From: Hydrogenophaga sp.
GTDB lineage: Bacteria > Pseudomonadota > Gammaproteobacteria > Burkholderiales > Burkholderiaceae_C
Reading direction: 5' to 3'
NCBI RefSeq assembly: GCF_030651625.1
Contig: NZ_JAUSCF010000012.1
Location: 84,544 to 148,543, forward strand
Length of the DNA: 64,000 nucleotides
In this document: one piece after another, positions 57,462 to 64,000 of the stretch
Layout of the letters: each line of letters starts with the position of its first letter
Position numbering within the stretch: the first letter of the stretch is position 1
Notes under the pieces: model-generated
Databases searched by the model: none
What the model was told of the DNA's origin: nothing
Seen by the model: the letters and a program-made list of their open reading frames with translations, nothing else
Program-made: the position numbers and the translations under genes

Positions 57462-57806
57462 GAAAAGATGCGCGCCAATCTACAAACTCTCATGAGCGAA
57501 GCCCAGATCAGCGAGCGGAAGCTCGCCACGGCCTGTGGCTTCAATCAGTCCAGCCTGAACCGATTCATGGCAGGCTTAACAAATTCGATGAGCCTTGACC
57601 ACGTCATGGCGATGGCCAACTACTTTGACCTCACCGTCTCCCAGCTCATCGGCGAGACGGGCTTCACAGAGGATCGCAAGATCCGCTCTGTGTTGATCGC
57701 CATGGAGCACATGCCAGAGTACAAAAAAGACGCGCTGGTAGCGGCAAGCACTTCGCTCGTTGAATCAACGCCCAAAATCGCCTCCGGCAGCGGCGAACAA
57801 CAGTAA
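57456..57806 (+). CDS. Small CI-like repressor without peptidase domain
   Basis: A 116-residue protein with an XRE HTH: LMSEAQISERKLATACGFNQ, then SSLNRFMAGLTNSMSLDHVM, followed by AMANYFDLTVSQLIG and a short C-terminal region. There is no S24 (LexA-like) self-cleavage domain, so RecA-driven cleavage is not expected. The ATG at 57456 has no ribosome site and may be leaderless; ATG 57468 is the alternative. It is divergent from the Cro-like gene and likely maintains lysogeny by binding ATGCA-N4-TGCAT sites. Confidence 0.8.
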   Translation: MHEKMRANLQTLMSEAQISERKLATACGFNQSSLNRFMAGLTNSMSLDHVMAMANYFDLTVSQLIGETGFTEDRKIRSVLIAMEHMPEYKKDALVAASTSLVESTPKIASGSGEQQ

Positions 57807-57847
57807 CTTCATGGGTCTGTAGCACCCGCCAGGGAGGGAGTCAAACG

Positions 57848-58408
57848 ATGGCCATCGTCTGTCCAAAATGCAACCACGAACGCCAGCCTACAGAAAGCGG
57901 ACCGGACCACAGCTGCCCAGCCTGCGGCATCGTTTACGCAAAGTTCGACCCTGAAACACACCAGCGCAATCAAGCCCTCTACGAGAAAACCAGGGCGCGG
58001 AACCACGCCATGGCCACCGGCGACTGGTCAGCCATTCCAAAGGAAGAGATACCAGCCGACGTGCACAGAAAGCTCACCGCACAGCTGATACTCACAACGA
58101 CACACACCGTGCCAGGCCGGGAGATTGGCAAGGTGATCGACGTGATCTCTGCTGAGTGCGCCTATGGCATGAACATCTTTCGAGACGTGTTCGCCGGCAT
58201 CACAGACCTTACTGGTGGCCGCAGCGGAGGCACTCAAAACGTGCTCAGAGACGCAAAGAACGCCGTGATGACCCAGCTCAAAATGGAAGCCTATGCCATC
58301 GGCGCCCAAGCAGTGATAGGGGTGGACCTCGACTACAGCGAGATCTCCGGCGGCGGAAAATCCATGCTTTTCGTCGTTGCAACAGGGACCGCCGTCACCC
58401 TGGTCTAA
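57848..58408 (+). CDS. YbjQ/UPF0145-type protein with zinc ribbon
   Basis: A 186-residue protein. The N-terminal zinc ribbon has Cys5-x2-Cys8 and Cys23-x2-Cys26. Residues 75-186 (LTTTHTVPGREIGKVIDVISAECAYGMNIFRDVF...EAYAIGAQAVIGVDLDYSEI) are the YbjQ/UPF0145 domain, a pentameric fold of unknown role. It follows the repressor and is closed by a terminator, so it is likely expressed in the lysogen as a conversion (moron) gene. Confidence 0.75.
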   Translation: MAIVCPKCNHERQPTESGPDHSCPACGIVYAKFDPETHQRNQALYEKTRARNHAMATGDWSAIPKEEIPADVHRKLTAQLILTTTHTVPGREIGKVIDVISAECAYGMNIFRDVFAGITDLTGGRSGGTQNVLRDAKNAVMTQLKMEAYAIGAQAVIGVDLDYSEISGGGKSMLFVVATGTAVTLV

Positions 58409-58423
58409 GGCCTGCGCACATCG

Positions 58424-58448
58424 AAACCGCCACAGTACGGTTTTTTTT
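58424..58448 (+). terminator. Rho-independent terminator
   Basis: AAACCG (58424-58429) pairs with CGGTTT (58438-58443) around an 8-nt loop, running into eight T (58441-58448). It ends the repressor/YbjQ transcript just before the promoter of the right early operon. Confidence 0.75.
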
Positions 58449-58458
58449 GCGTTAACTG

Positions 58459-58500
58459 ATGCAGAAATGCATTGACATGTGTAATGCACTGTTGCATCAT
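58459..58500 (+). promoter_or_regulatory. Repressor-controlled promoter of the right early operon
   Basis: TTGACA (58472-58477), 17-nt spacer and CATCAT (58495-58500) form a good sigma-70 promoter. Two operator copies bracket it: ATGCAGAAATGCAT at 58459-58472, touching the -35, and ATGCACTGTTGCAT at 58484-58497, covering the spacer and -10. Repressor bound here would silence the genes from 58536 on. Confidence 0.8.
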
Positions 58501-58535
58501 CACCTCCACGCCCACCGCGGGCGAATGGAGGTCAG

Positions 58536-58895
58536 ATGGCACACCGCAAGCAAACCACCCCCACGGTCAGCAAGACCGTGCAGCGCCTGCTGGCGCAGAT
58601 TCACGTCGAGGCCGAGGCCCGCACGCTGGAAGCGCTGAGCGCCAAAGACGGCATCGTCACCCTGCAACCGATGGAAATCGGAACGCGCAGCTACGGCGAC
58701 AGCGACTACATCTCATCCAAAGACGCGAGCGGTGCCAGGATCTCAATCTGGCGCGATCGCAGCGAAACCCCTTGGCACTGGCACGGCATCGAAATTCTGA
58801 TTGATGGCCGTGGTCGCGAATGGGCTCGAACCCTTGAAGCCCATGTCATTGACGACTTCGGCAACCTCGTGCCAGTCACAGGCGGTGCAGTATGA
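58536..58895 (+). CDS. Hypothetical early phage protein
   Basis: A 119-residue protein (MAHRKQTTPTVSKTVQRLLA...). GGAGG lies 7 nt before the ATG. RISIWRDRSETPWHWHGIEILIDGRG is aromatic-rich. No family recognised. It is the first gene of the right early operon, 36 bp after the predicted promoter; the next gene overlaps it by 4 nt. Confidence 0.7.
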   Translation: MAHRKQTTPTVSKTVQRLLAQIHVEAEARTLEALSAKDGIVTLQPMEIGTRSYGDSDYISSKDASGARISIWRDRSETPWHWHGIEILIDGRGREWARTLEAHVIDDFGNLVPVTGGAV

Positions 58896-59170
58896 ACGGC
58901 ACCAACATCGCCCTGGCCATCGCTTTGGTCGTGATCATTCTGGGTGGCAGCGCGCTCGAAGAATACGCACCCAGCGCCCACCAGCAAGCCCAGGCCGCAG
59001 CTGACCACCTGGCAGACGCCCAGGCAGATGCCCGGCACAGCGACCGGGTGCAGCGCACCGCACAGCGCGTGTGCATCGCCGCCATGGGGCCAACCAGCCG
59101 CGTGAGCTGGACGCCAGAGAACGAACTTCTCTGCCTGCCCGGCGACCGTTCGCAAGGGGGCGCACTGTGA
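58892..59170 (+). CDS. Small membrane-anchored early protein
   Basis: A 92-residue protein with an N-terminal membrane helix or signal (IALAIALVVIILGG) followed by an Ala/Gln-rich periplasmic helix and two cysteines (VCIAAMG, LLCLPGD). ATG overlaps the upstream stop by 4 nt. It may be a superinfection-exclusion or envelope protein, but this is only suggested by topology. Confidence 0.65.
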   Translation: MNGTNIALAIALVVIILGGSALEEYAPSAHQQAQAAADHLADAQADARHSDRVQRTAQRVCIAAMGPTSRVSWTPENELLCLPGDRSQGGAL

Positions 59171-59373
59171 ACGCCCAGCCCACCACCATTCCGCTGGACG
59201 GCCGCCCAAAGGCCGCAGAGGGCAACGACAGCGTCGTGCGCATCCTTCGCCTGCTCGACGGCCAAGCCAAGGCCATGGCGCTTGAGTCCACCCCCTTCCG
59301 CTCGGTATCGCGGCCCACCTTCGTGCGCTTGCCCCAAAAGGGTCGCCATGGCACAGCACGTCGCAGTCAGTGA
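59167..59373 (+). CDS. Small hypothetical early protein (GTG start)
   Basis: A 68-residue basic protein beginning with GTG 59167 inside the preceding stop (GTGA overlap): NAQPTTIPLDGRPKAAEGND, then VVRILRLLDGQAKAMALEST. No family recognised. Start chosen by the overlap; the longer frame runs through the upstream gene. Confidence 0.55.
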   Translation: MNAQPTTIPLDGRPKAAEGNDSVVRILRLLDGQAKAMALESTPFRSVSRPTFVRLPQKGRHGTARRSQ

Positions 59374-59677
59374 CGCCCACCGCCAGTACGCCTGGGAGCG
59401 TATCCGCCAGCCCAGCTGGCCAGACACGCTCGCAGCCACGCTGGAAGACCCTGTGCGCGCCAAGCTGGTGGAAGGCCTGGCCACACAGCGTGCCCACGCT
59501 GAAAGCCGCGTGATGAGCCACCAGCCCGCAGCGCCCGCACCAGCGCAGCTGGCACCACACGCCAGCCCTGCACCGTCCCCATGGCTTCGACGCCAAGCCG
59601 ACCGGCCCTCGACCCCTGTTCCCCAAGGTTGCATCGATCGCAAGCGCGCCGCCGCTGGCGACTTCGACAGCGACTGA
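59348..59677 (+). CDS. Small hypothetical early protein
   Basis: A 109-residue protein (MAQHVAVSDAHRQYAWERIR, then SWPDTLAATLEDPVRAKLVE), with a Pro/Ala-rich C-terminal half. It overlaps the previous gene by 26 nt. No family recognised. Confidence 0.55.
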   Translation: MAQHVAVSDAHRQYAWERIRQPSWPDTLAATLEDPVRAKLVEGLATQRAHAESRVMSHQPAAPAPAQLAPHASPAPSPWLRRQADRPSTPVPQGCIDRKRAAAGDFDSD

Positions 59678-59721
59678 CCTTCGCCCTTCCCCCGTTCCAT
59701 CACCTTGCCGAAAGGAAGCCC

Positions 59722-60030
59722 GTGCTTCACACCATGCCCATTGCGCACCCCGAGGTGCGTTTTCCCGTGCTCCAGCTGCCCAAGCTGGAGATCTGCTTTC
59801 GCTGCGGCCATCGCCTGTGGCTGCGCCAGGTCAACACCGACCCGCTGGTGCGCGAGATTGAGCACGACGGTGGCCAGCTCACCACCGTGGACCTGCGCCG
59901 CCTGCTGCCCGATCTGAGCAGTGAGGTCGACAAGGCCGCGCCCATCGACCGTGCCGCCGTGATCTTCTTCAACGTGCGCCTGCACTTCCGCACGCGCGAG
60001 GCGTTTCTGGACGCCCTCGCTGCGCACTGA
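59722..60030 (+). CDS. Hypothetical protein with zinc-finger-like start
   Basis: A 102-residue protein from GTG 59722 (AAGGA 7 nt upstream): VRFPVLQLPKLEICFRCGHR, then LWLRQVNTDPLVREIEHDGG. A CxxC pair is present. Residues 40-100 are helical and charged. No family recognised. ATG 59734 is an alternative start. Confidence 0.6.
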   Translation: MLHTMPIAHPEVRFPVLQLPKLEICFRCGHRLWLRQVNTDPLVREIEHDGGQLTTVDLRRLLPDLSSEVDKAAPIDRAAVIFFNVRLHFRTREAFLDALAAH

Positions 60031-60062
60031 TCCACCCCCCCCACTCGCTCAAAAAAACGACC

Positions 60063-60512
60063 ATGAAAACCGAAATCACAAACCCCCAGCACGCGGACCA
60101 CGCTGCGCACTGTGGCAACTTCCTGATGAACCTTTGCCACGAAGCCAGCCATTCCGCTGGCTGGTGGACCCACCTGCCCACCGATACCGACCTGGTCGCG
60201 CTCATCAACAGCCCGCTGAACCCGATGGAAGAGCTGCTGGCCAGAGCCCTGGTGGCGCAGAAGCTGTGCCTGACACACAGCGAGGTCAGCGAGGCCATGG
60301 AGGGGCACCGCAAGGGCCTCATGGACGACAAGCTGCCGCACCGCCAGATGATCGAGGTGGAACTGGCTGACGCGGTGATCCGAATCGCGGATCTTGCGGG
60401 CGCGCTGCGCCTGGACCTTGGCGGCGCGATCGCTGAGAAGCTGGCCTTCAACACCAAGCGTCCAGACCACAAGCCCGCAGCGCGCATGGCGTCTGGCGGC
60501 AAGGCCTACTGA
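60063..60512 (+). CDS. MazG-like nucleotide pyrophosphohydrolase
   Basis: A 149-residue all-helical protein. LTHSEVSEAMEGHRKG and MIEVELADAVIRIADLAG supply the paired acidic motifs (ExxE and ExxxD) of MazG/dUTPase-type NTP pyrophosphatases. Phage MazG proteins are thought to hydrolyse nucleoside triphosphates or alarmones to favour phage replication. It lies in the right early operon. Confidence 0.8.
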   Translation: MKTEITNPQHADHAAHCGNFLMNLCHEASHSAGWWTHLPTDTDLVALINSPLNPMEELLARALVAQKLCLTHSEVSEAMEGHRKGLMDDKLPHRQMIEVELADAVIRIADLAGALRLDLGGAIAEKLAFNTKRPDHKPAARMASGGKAY

Positions 60513-60514
60513 CC

Positions 60515-60946
60515 ATGCGAGGCGCAATCAACCCCGTAACGCTCGACGTGCTGCGCCACCTGCAGGTGCACGGCCCGCAGACCGCCAAGCAGATCAAGGC
60601 CGCGTTCAAGTCGCTGCCAGCCAGCACGCTCAACAACCTGCTGCACCTGGGCCACGCTGCCCGCAACAACGAAACCACCGAGACCCGCTTGGTCATCACC
60701 GCCAAGGGGATGAACAAGCTGGCCGGCCGCGCCAGCTCCAACGGCAAGACCACCCTGCAGCGCCTGGACGCGGCCCGCAGTGCCAACGACTACCAGGGCA
60801 CCGAGCTGAAGCAAAACCCAGGCATCAGAAACGATCGTTTCGCAGCCTTCGCCCTGCCCAGCCGCATTGGCTCAAAACTGCACTGGCCAGACGGCCGCGT
60901 GACCCCCATCGACCAAAACCCCGGCCTCAACCCTCAATCGCCATGA
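60515..60946 (+). CDS. Winged-helix-like hypothetical protein
   Basis: A 143-residue protein. MRGAINPVTLDVLRHLQVHG and QTAKQIKAAFKSLPASTLNN, then TRLVITAKGMNKLAG, look like a winged-helix DNA-binding domain. It starts 2 bp after the MazG-like stop and overlaps the ParB-like start by 4 nt. Probably a DNA-binding partner of that gene; inference. Confidence 0.6.
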   Translation: MRGAINPVTLDVLRHLQVHGPQTAKQIKAAFKSLPASTLNNLLHLGHAARNNETTETRLVITAKGMNKLAGRASSNGKTTLQRLDAARSANDYQGTELKQNPGIRNDRFAAFALPSRIGSKLHWPDGRVTPIDQNPGLNPQSP

Positions 60947-62937
60947 CCACTGAAACCACCACCATCACCATCGACGACGTCGACGCGCTTGTCGGCTCCC
61001 AAGTGCAGATCAATCACGACTGCACTGACCTGATGACCGAGAACCCCCACATGTGGGCCGGCAAGTACGGCACGCTCAAGGGCACCACGCCGTTCGGCGG
61101 CGTGACCGTTGCCGTGGGCAAGCGCGAGAAGATTTTCGACCTCAAGCAGATCCGCGTTGTATCCGGCCCCACCGATGCAGGCGAAGCCCAGCCACACGCA
61201 CCAGGCGACGCGCCAGACGCTGCAGACACCCCAGCGGTGCGCCTGGTCAACGTGCCACCGCTGCAGGCGATCAACAGCTTGACCAACCCCCGCCGCCGCC
61301 GTGGCCTTGATGTGGACAGCCTGCGCACCCTTGCAGACAGCATCATTGCCCACGGCTTGGGCAACCCCATCCTCGTGCGGCCGGTGCCCCCCAGCCGCCT
61401 GGAAGAAACCAGCGGCATGGACCCCCGCCCAGCCTTCGAGGTGATTGCAGGCGAGCGCCGCTGGCGCGCTGCCCAGATGGCCGAACTGCAAACCATGCCC
61501 ATGGTGGTGCGCCACATGGATGACCAGGCCGTGCTGGAAATGCAGCTGGTGGAGAACATCGAGCGCGAAGACCTCGACCCGATGGAAGAGGCTGAAGGCT
61601 TCGCCCTGCTGCGCGAGAAGCTGGGCTACACCGTGGAACAGATCGCGGAAAAGATGGGCCGGGGCCGTGGCACCAGCTACGTGCACAAGCGCATGAAGCT
61701 GCTGGACCTCACCCCAGAGAGCCGCGAGGCCATGTACGAAGGCACGCTGCAGCTCAGCACCGGGCTATTGGTGTCTCGCCTTTCACCGAAAGACCAGGTG
61801 GCCGCCGTCAAGCTCATCAAGAGCATGGCCCGGAAGCTGCCGAACGGCCAGTCCGAACCGGCGCCATTCCGCGAAGTGGTGCGGTCCATGTTCAACAAGT
61901 TCAACCTGCTGCTGGGGCAGGCACCCTTTGCCATCGACGATCCCGGCCTGGTGATGACTGCAGGCCCATGCACCACCTGCCCCAAGCGCACTGGCGCCAA
62001 CCCTGACCTGTTCGGCGATGCCGACCAGAACGCAGAAAACCAATGCACCGACAGCAGCTGCTGGGCCGACAAGAAAACCGCCCACGTGGCCCGCGCCGTG
62101 GCAGACGCCCAGGCACGCGGCCTCACCGTGATGGACGAGGCCGAAGCCGCCAAGCTGCTGCCCTACCCGCACAGCAGCGCCACCTACCTGCCCGGATACG
62201 AAAAGATCACCAACACGGCCTACACCGTGCCAGGGGCAGACGGTGGCGAACTGGACGTCACCTTTGAAGATGCCATGCGCGCCAAGGGCCGCAAGGCGCC
62301 CAAGCCCATCGTGGTGGTGCACCCACACACCGGCAAGGTGTTCGAAGTGATCCCGCAAGAAGTCGCCAACAACCTCGTGCCGCCAGAACCTGACGGGCAG
62401 CCTGAAGGCAAAAAGGGAGCCCGCCCACTGGTGGAAACCGCCCCCATGCCAGAAGAGCACCGAGCGCTGCGGGACCAGCATGTGCGTCGCGCCCTGTTCG
62501 TGCGTCTGTTCGACAGCGTGCGCGCCCGCCCGCGCACCGTAGACGATCTGCGCCTGGCGGCCATCACCGTCATGTGCCAGGCAGACGACGCACATCCCCA
62601 CACCGAAGAATTCATGGGCTGGGTGGAAGCACGCGACGCTGACGACGCCGAAGCCTACCTGCGCGAGAAGATCGAATCGCTCGACGCCGACCAGCTCGGG
62701 CAGCTCATCACCATGGCCGCGATGGAAGAGGCGATCGACTTCTACAACGGGCACATCCAGTCGCACGAACAGGAAGCCCAGTTCTTCCAGGCCCAGGGCA
62801 TCGACATTCTGGCCGTGCGCGACAAGGTGCAAGAGGATCTGCAGCGCCAGAACAGCCAGCCCACAAGGGAAGCCACCGACGACGAGGAAGGCATGCAGGA
62901 CGGTATTGAAGATGAAGACCAGGGGGCCGAAGCGTGA
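60943..62937 (+). CDS. ParB/RepB-type DNA-binding protein
   Basis: A 664-residue protein. The ParB/Srx domain includes INSLTNPRRRRGLDVDSLRT, NPILVRPV and the nucleotide-binding FEVIAGERRWRAAQ (166-179). A KorB-type helix-turn-helix follows (LREKLGYTVEQIAEKMGRGRGTSYVHKRMKLL, about 223-254). A cysteine cluster (CTTCPKR, CTDSSCW) and a long C-terminal region make it about twice as long as chromosomal ParB. No ParA partner is in the window. It may act in replication, regulation or plasmid-like maintenance. Confidence 0.85.
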   Translation: MTTETTTITIDDVDALVGSQVQINHDCTDLMTENPHMWAGKYGTLKGTTPFGGVTVAVGKREKIFDLKQIRVVSGPTDAGEAQPHAPGDAPDAADTPAVRLVNVPPLQAINSLTNPRRRRGLDVDSLRTLADSIIAHGLGNPILVRPVPPSRLEETSGMDPRPAFEVIAGERRWRAAQMAELQTMPMVVRHMDDQAVLEMQLVENIEREDLDPMEEAEGFALLREKLGYTVEQIAEKMGRGRGTSYVHKRMKLLDLTPESREAMYEGTLQLSTGLLVSRLSPKDQVAAVKLIKSMARKLPNGQSEPAPFREVVRSMFNKFNLLLGQAPFAIDDPGLVMTAGPCTTCPKRTGANPDLFGDADQNAENQCTDSSCWADKKTAHVARAVADAQARGLTVMDEAEAAKLLPYPHSSATYLPGYEKITNTAYTVPGADGGELDVTFEDAMRAKGRKAPKPIVVVHPHTGKVFEVIPQEVANNLVPPEPDGQPEGKKGARPLVETAPMPEEHRALRDQHVRRALFVRLFDSVRARPRTVDDLRLAAITVMCQADDAHPHTEEFMGWVEARDADDAEAYLREKIESLDADQLGQLITMAAMEEAIDFYNGHIQSHEQEAQFFQAQGIDILAVRDKVQEDLQRQNSQPTREATDDEEGMQDGIEDEDQGAEA

Positions 62938-63311
62938 TCACTCTCAGCATCCGCCAGCCCTGGGCTTGGTGCATCGTCAACGGCCACAAGCCGGTGGAGA
63001 ACCGCGACTGGTCCACCGAGTTTCGCGGCCGCATCCTCATCCACGCCGGCAAGACCATGCCCAGGCGCTACTACGAAGAGGTGAGCGAGCAGCTCATCGG
63101 GCAAGGCCTGCTCACCCACCTGCCCGCCTTCGAAGAGCTGGAGCGCGGCGGCGTGGTTGGCGTCACCACCATCACCGACTGCGTCACCTCGCACCCGTCG
63201 CCGTGGTTCACAGGCCCGTTCGGGTTCGTGTGCCAGGACAGCAAGCCGCTGCCCTTCTTTCCAGTGAACGGGCAACTGAAGTACTTCGACGTGAAGGGGG
63301 TCACACCATGA
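62934..63311 (+). CDS. ASCH-domain protein
   Basis: A 125-residue protein with the ASCH pattern: MITLSIRQPWAWCIVNGHKP, KPVENRDW, FRGRILIHAGK and GGVVGVTTITDC. ASCH domains bind RNA or modified nucleosides, and some are amidohydrolases on acetylated cytidine. It is coupled to the ParB-like gene (ATGA overlap). Phage role unknown. Confidence 0.82.
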   Translation: MITLSIRQPWAWCIVNGHKPVENRDWSTEFRGRILIHAGKTMPRRYYEEVSEQLIGQGLLTHLPAFEELERGGVVGVTTITDCVTSHPSPWFTGPFGFVCQDSKPLPFFPVNGQLKYFDVKGVTP

Positions 63312-63541
63312 CAGACCAGGTCACCCACCTGCGCGGTCAATGCCTGGTGCTCGCCGGGCTACTCGAAAACGCGGTGAAGGTGGTGCAAACCATCGAGCCC
63401 GAGAACAGCGACAAGGAAGAGCAGATCCAGGCGTTCATCGATCGGAGCACCAGCGCTGTTCAGACCGTGCTGAGAGAGCACGCAATGCAACCCAGTCACC
63501 ACCTGTTTAACCCAACCACTTCAACCAGGAGCAACTCATGA
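63308..63541 (+). CDS. Small helical hypothetical protein
   Basis: A 77-residue protein: MTDQVTHLRGQCLVLAGLLE, then NSDKEEQIQAFIDRSTSAVQ, mostly helical. Its ATG overlaps the ASCH gene stop and its stop overlaps the next start, so it is part of the same coupled run. No family recognised. Confidence 0.65.
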   Translation: MTDQVTHLRGQCLVLAGLLENAVKVVQTIEPENSDKEEQIQAFIDRSTSAVQTVLREHAMQPSHHLFNPTTSTRSNS

Positions 63542-63918
63542 AAACCCAAATCACCATCGCCGAACTCCCAGCCATCGGCGAAACGCTCGAAGGCGGCATC
63601 TTCGCAGGCCTCACCACCAAGCCAGACGGCACCCACTGCGCTGCCGTTCTGCTGCCAGCACAGGGCACAGACCTGAACTGGAAAGCCGCCAAGGCGTGGG
63701 CAGCAAAGCAAGACGGTGAGCTACCCAGCCGCCCGGTGGCCGCCCTGCTGTTCGCCAACCTCAAGGAACAACTGCGCCCCAGCTGGCACTGGACCGCAGA
63801 TGAAGACGGCGCCTCCTTCGCCTGGCGTTGCTACTTCGACTACGGCCTCCAGCTCAGCAACCACAAGAGCTACGAGGGCTCGGCTGTTGCCGTCCGCTTG
63901 ATTCACCTCACCGCTTGA
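63538..63918 (+). CDS. DUF1566-like phage protein
   Basis: A 126-residue protein. NWKAAKAWAAKQDGELPSRP, then WHWTADEDGASFAWRCYFDY and SYEGSAVAVRLIH follow the DUF1566/Lcl C-type-lectin-like pattern, seen in phages as a carbohydrate-binding fold. AGGAGC precedes the ATG. Function in the early operon is unknown. Confidence 0.7.
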   Translation: MKTQITIAELPAIGETLEGGIFAGLTTKPDGTHCAAVLLPAQGTDLNWKAAKAWAAKQDGELPSRPVAALLFANLKEQLRPSWHWTADEDGASFAWRCYFDYGLQLSNHKSYEGSAVAVRLIHLTA

Positions 63919-63948
63919 TCCTTCAATCCTTTTTCCCTCAGAGCCCAA

Positions 63949-64000
63949 ATGACCACCATCACGCTTGAAACCATCCAACAAAAGCAGGCCGAACTGGCCG
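63949..64000 (+). CDS. Start of a further early gene (truncated by window)
   Basis: ATG 63949 opens a frame of 17 codons to the edge (MTTITLETIQQKQAELA). No ribosome site stands out. Listed because it continues the plus-strand operon; identity cannot be judged. Confidence 0.4.
   Translation, partial: MTTITLETIQQKQAELA

Noticed and set aside
55976..57463. 495-codon plus-strand frame across the early region
   Set aside because: Runs antisense to several coupled small genes and has low-complexity Gly/Arg-rich sequence; spurious.

Overview
The window looks like chromosome of a GC-rich betaproteobacterium, probably Burkholderiales/Comamonadaceae-like. This is inferred from base composition, gene style and the surface-polysaccharide gene set; no rRNA or species marker is present. 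It has three parts.

(1) Positions 1-22820 are a surface-polysaccharide (O-antigen type) locus. It holds GT2 glycosyltransferases, an acyltransferase, a sugar epimerase followed by an initiating phosphoglycosyl transferase, a WbpM-type 4,6-dehydratase, an O-antigen-ligase-like protein, two core/rhamnosyl-type GT2 enzymes and a phosphomannomutase/phosphoglucomutase. Two parallel sets, each with a polyprenyl-phosphate glycosyltransferase, a small flippase-like membrane protein, a large multi-spanning protein and a methyltransferase, lie side by side: 7586-11923 on the minus strand (AT-richer) and 12574-16280 on the plus strand. Remnants of IS30-, IS3- and IS481-type transposases and a decayed second copy of the epimerase/phosphoglycosyl-transferase pair mark past cassette exchange.

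(2) Positions 22953-25949 are ordinary chromosome: an Ada/AlkA fusion and Ogt (alkylation repair), then an EamA-type transporter.

(3) From 26074 to the right edge is a siphovirus-type prophage whose left boundary is a 49-nt 3' piece of a tRNA-Asp(GUC) gene. Minus-strand genes read from right to left: Cro-like regulator, small early proteins, regulator, Toprim primase, SF3-like helicase, an octamer repeat array, terminase small and large subunits, portal, S49 protease with nested scaffold, decoration protein, capsid, head-tail connectors, tail tube, tape measure, tail tip/hub proteins, and lysis genes (two membrane proteins, amidase, lipoprotein). Plus-strand genes (57456 to the right edge) are a small repressor and an early operon with MazG-like, ParB-like and ASCH proteins. 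Four copies of ATGCA-N4-TGCAT sit at the repressor/Cro intergenic region and at the promoter of the right operon, which gives a coherent lysogeny switch. No integrase is in the window; it and the intact tRNA-Asp are expected beyond position 64000.
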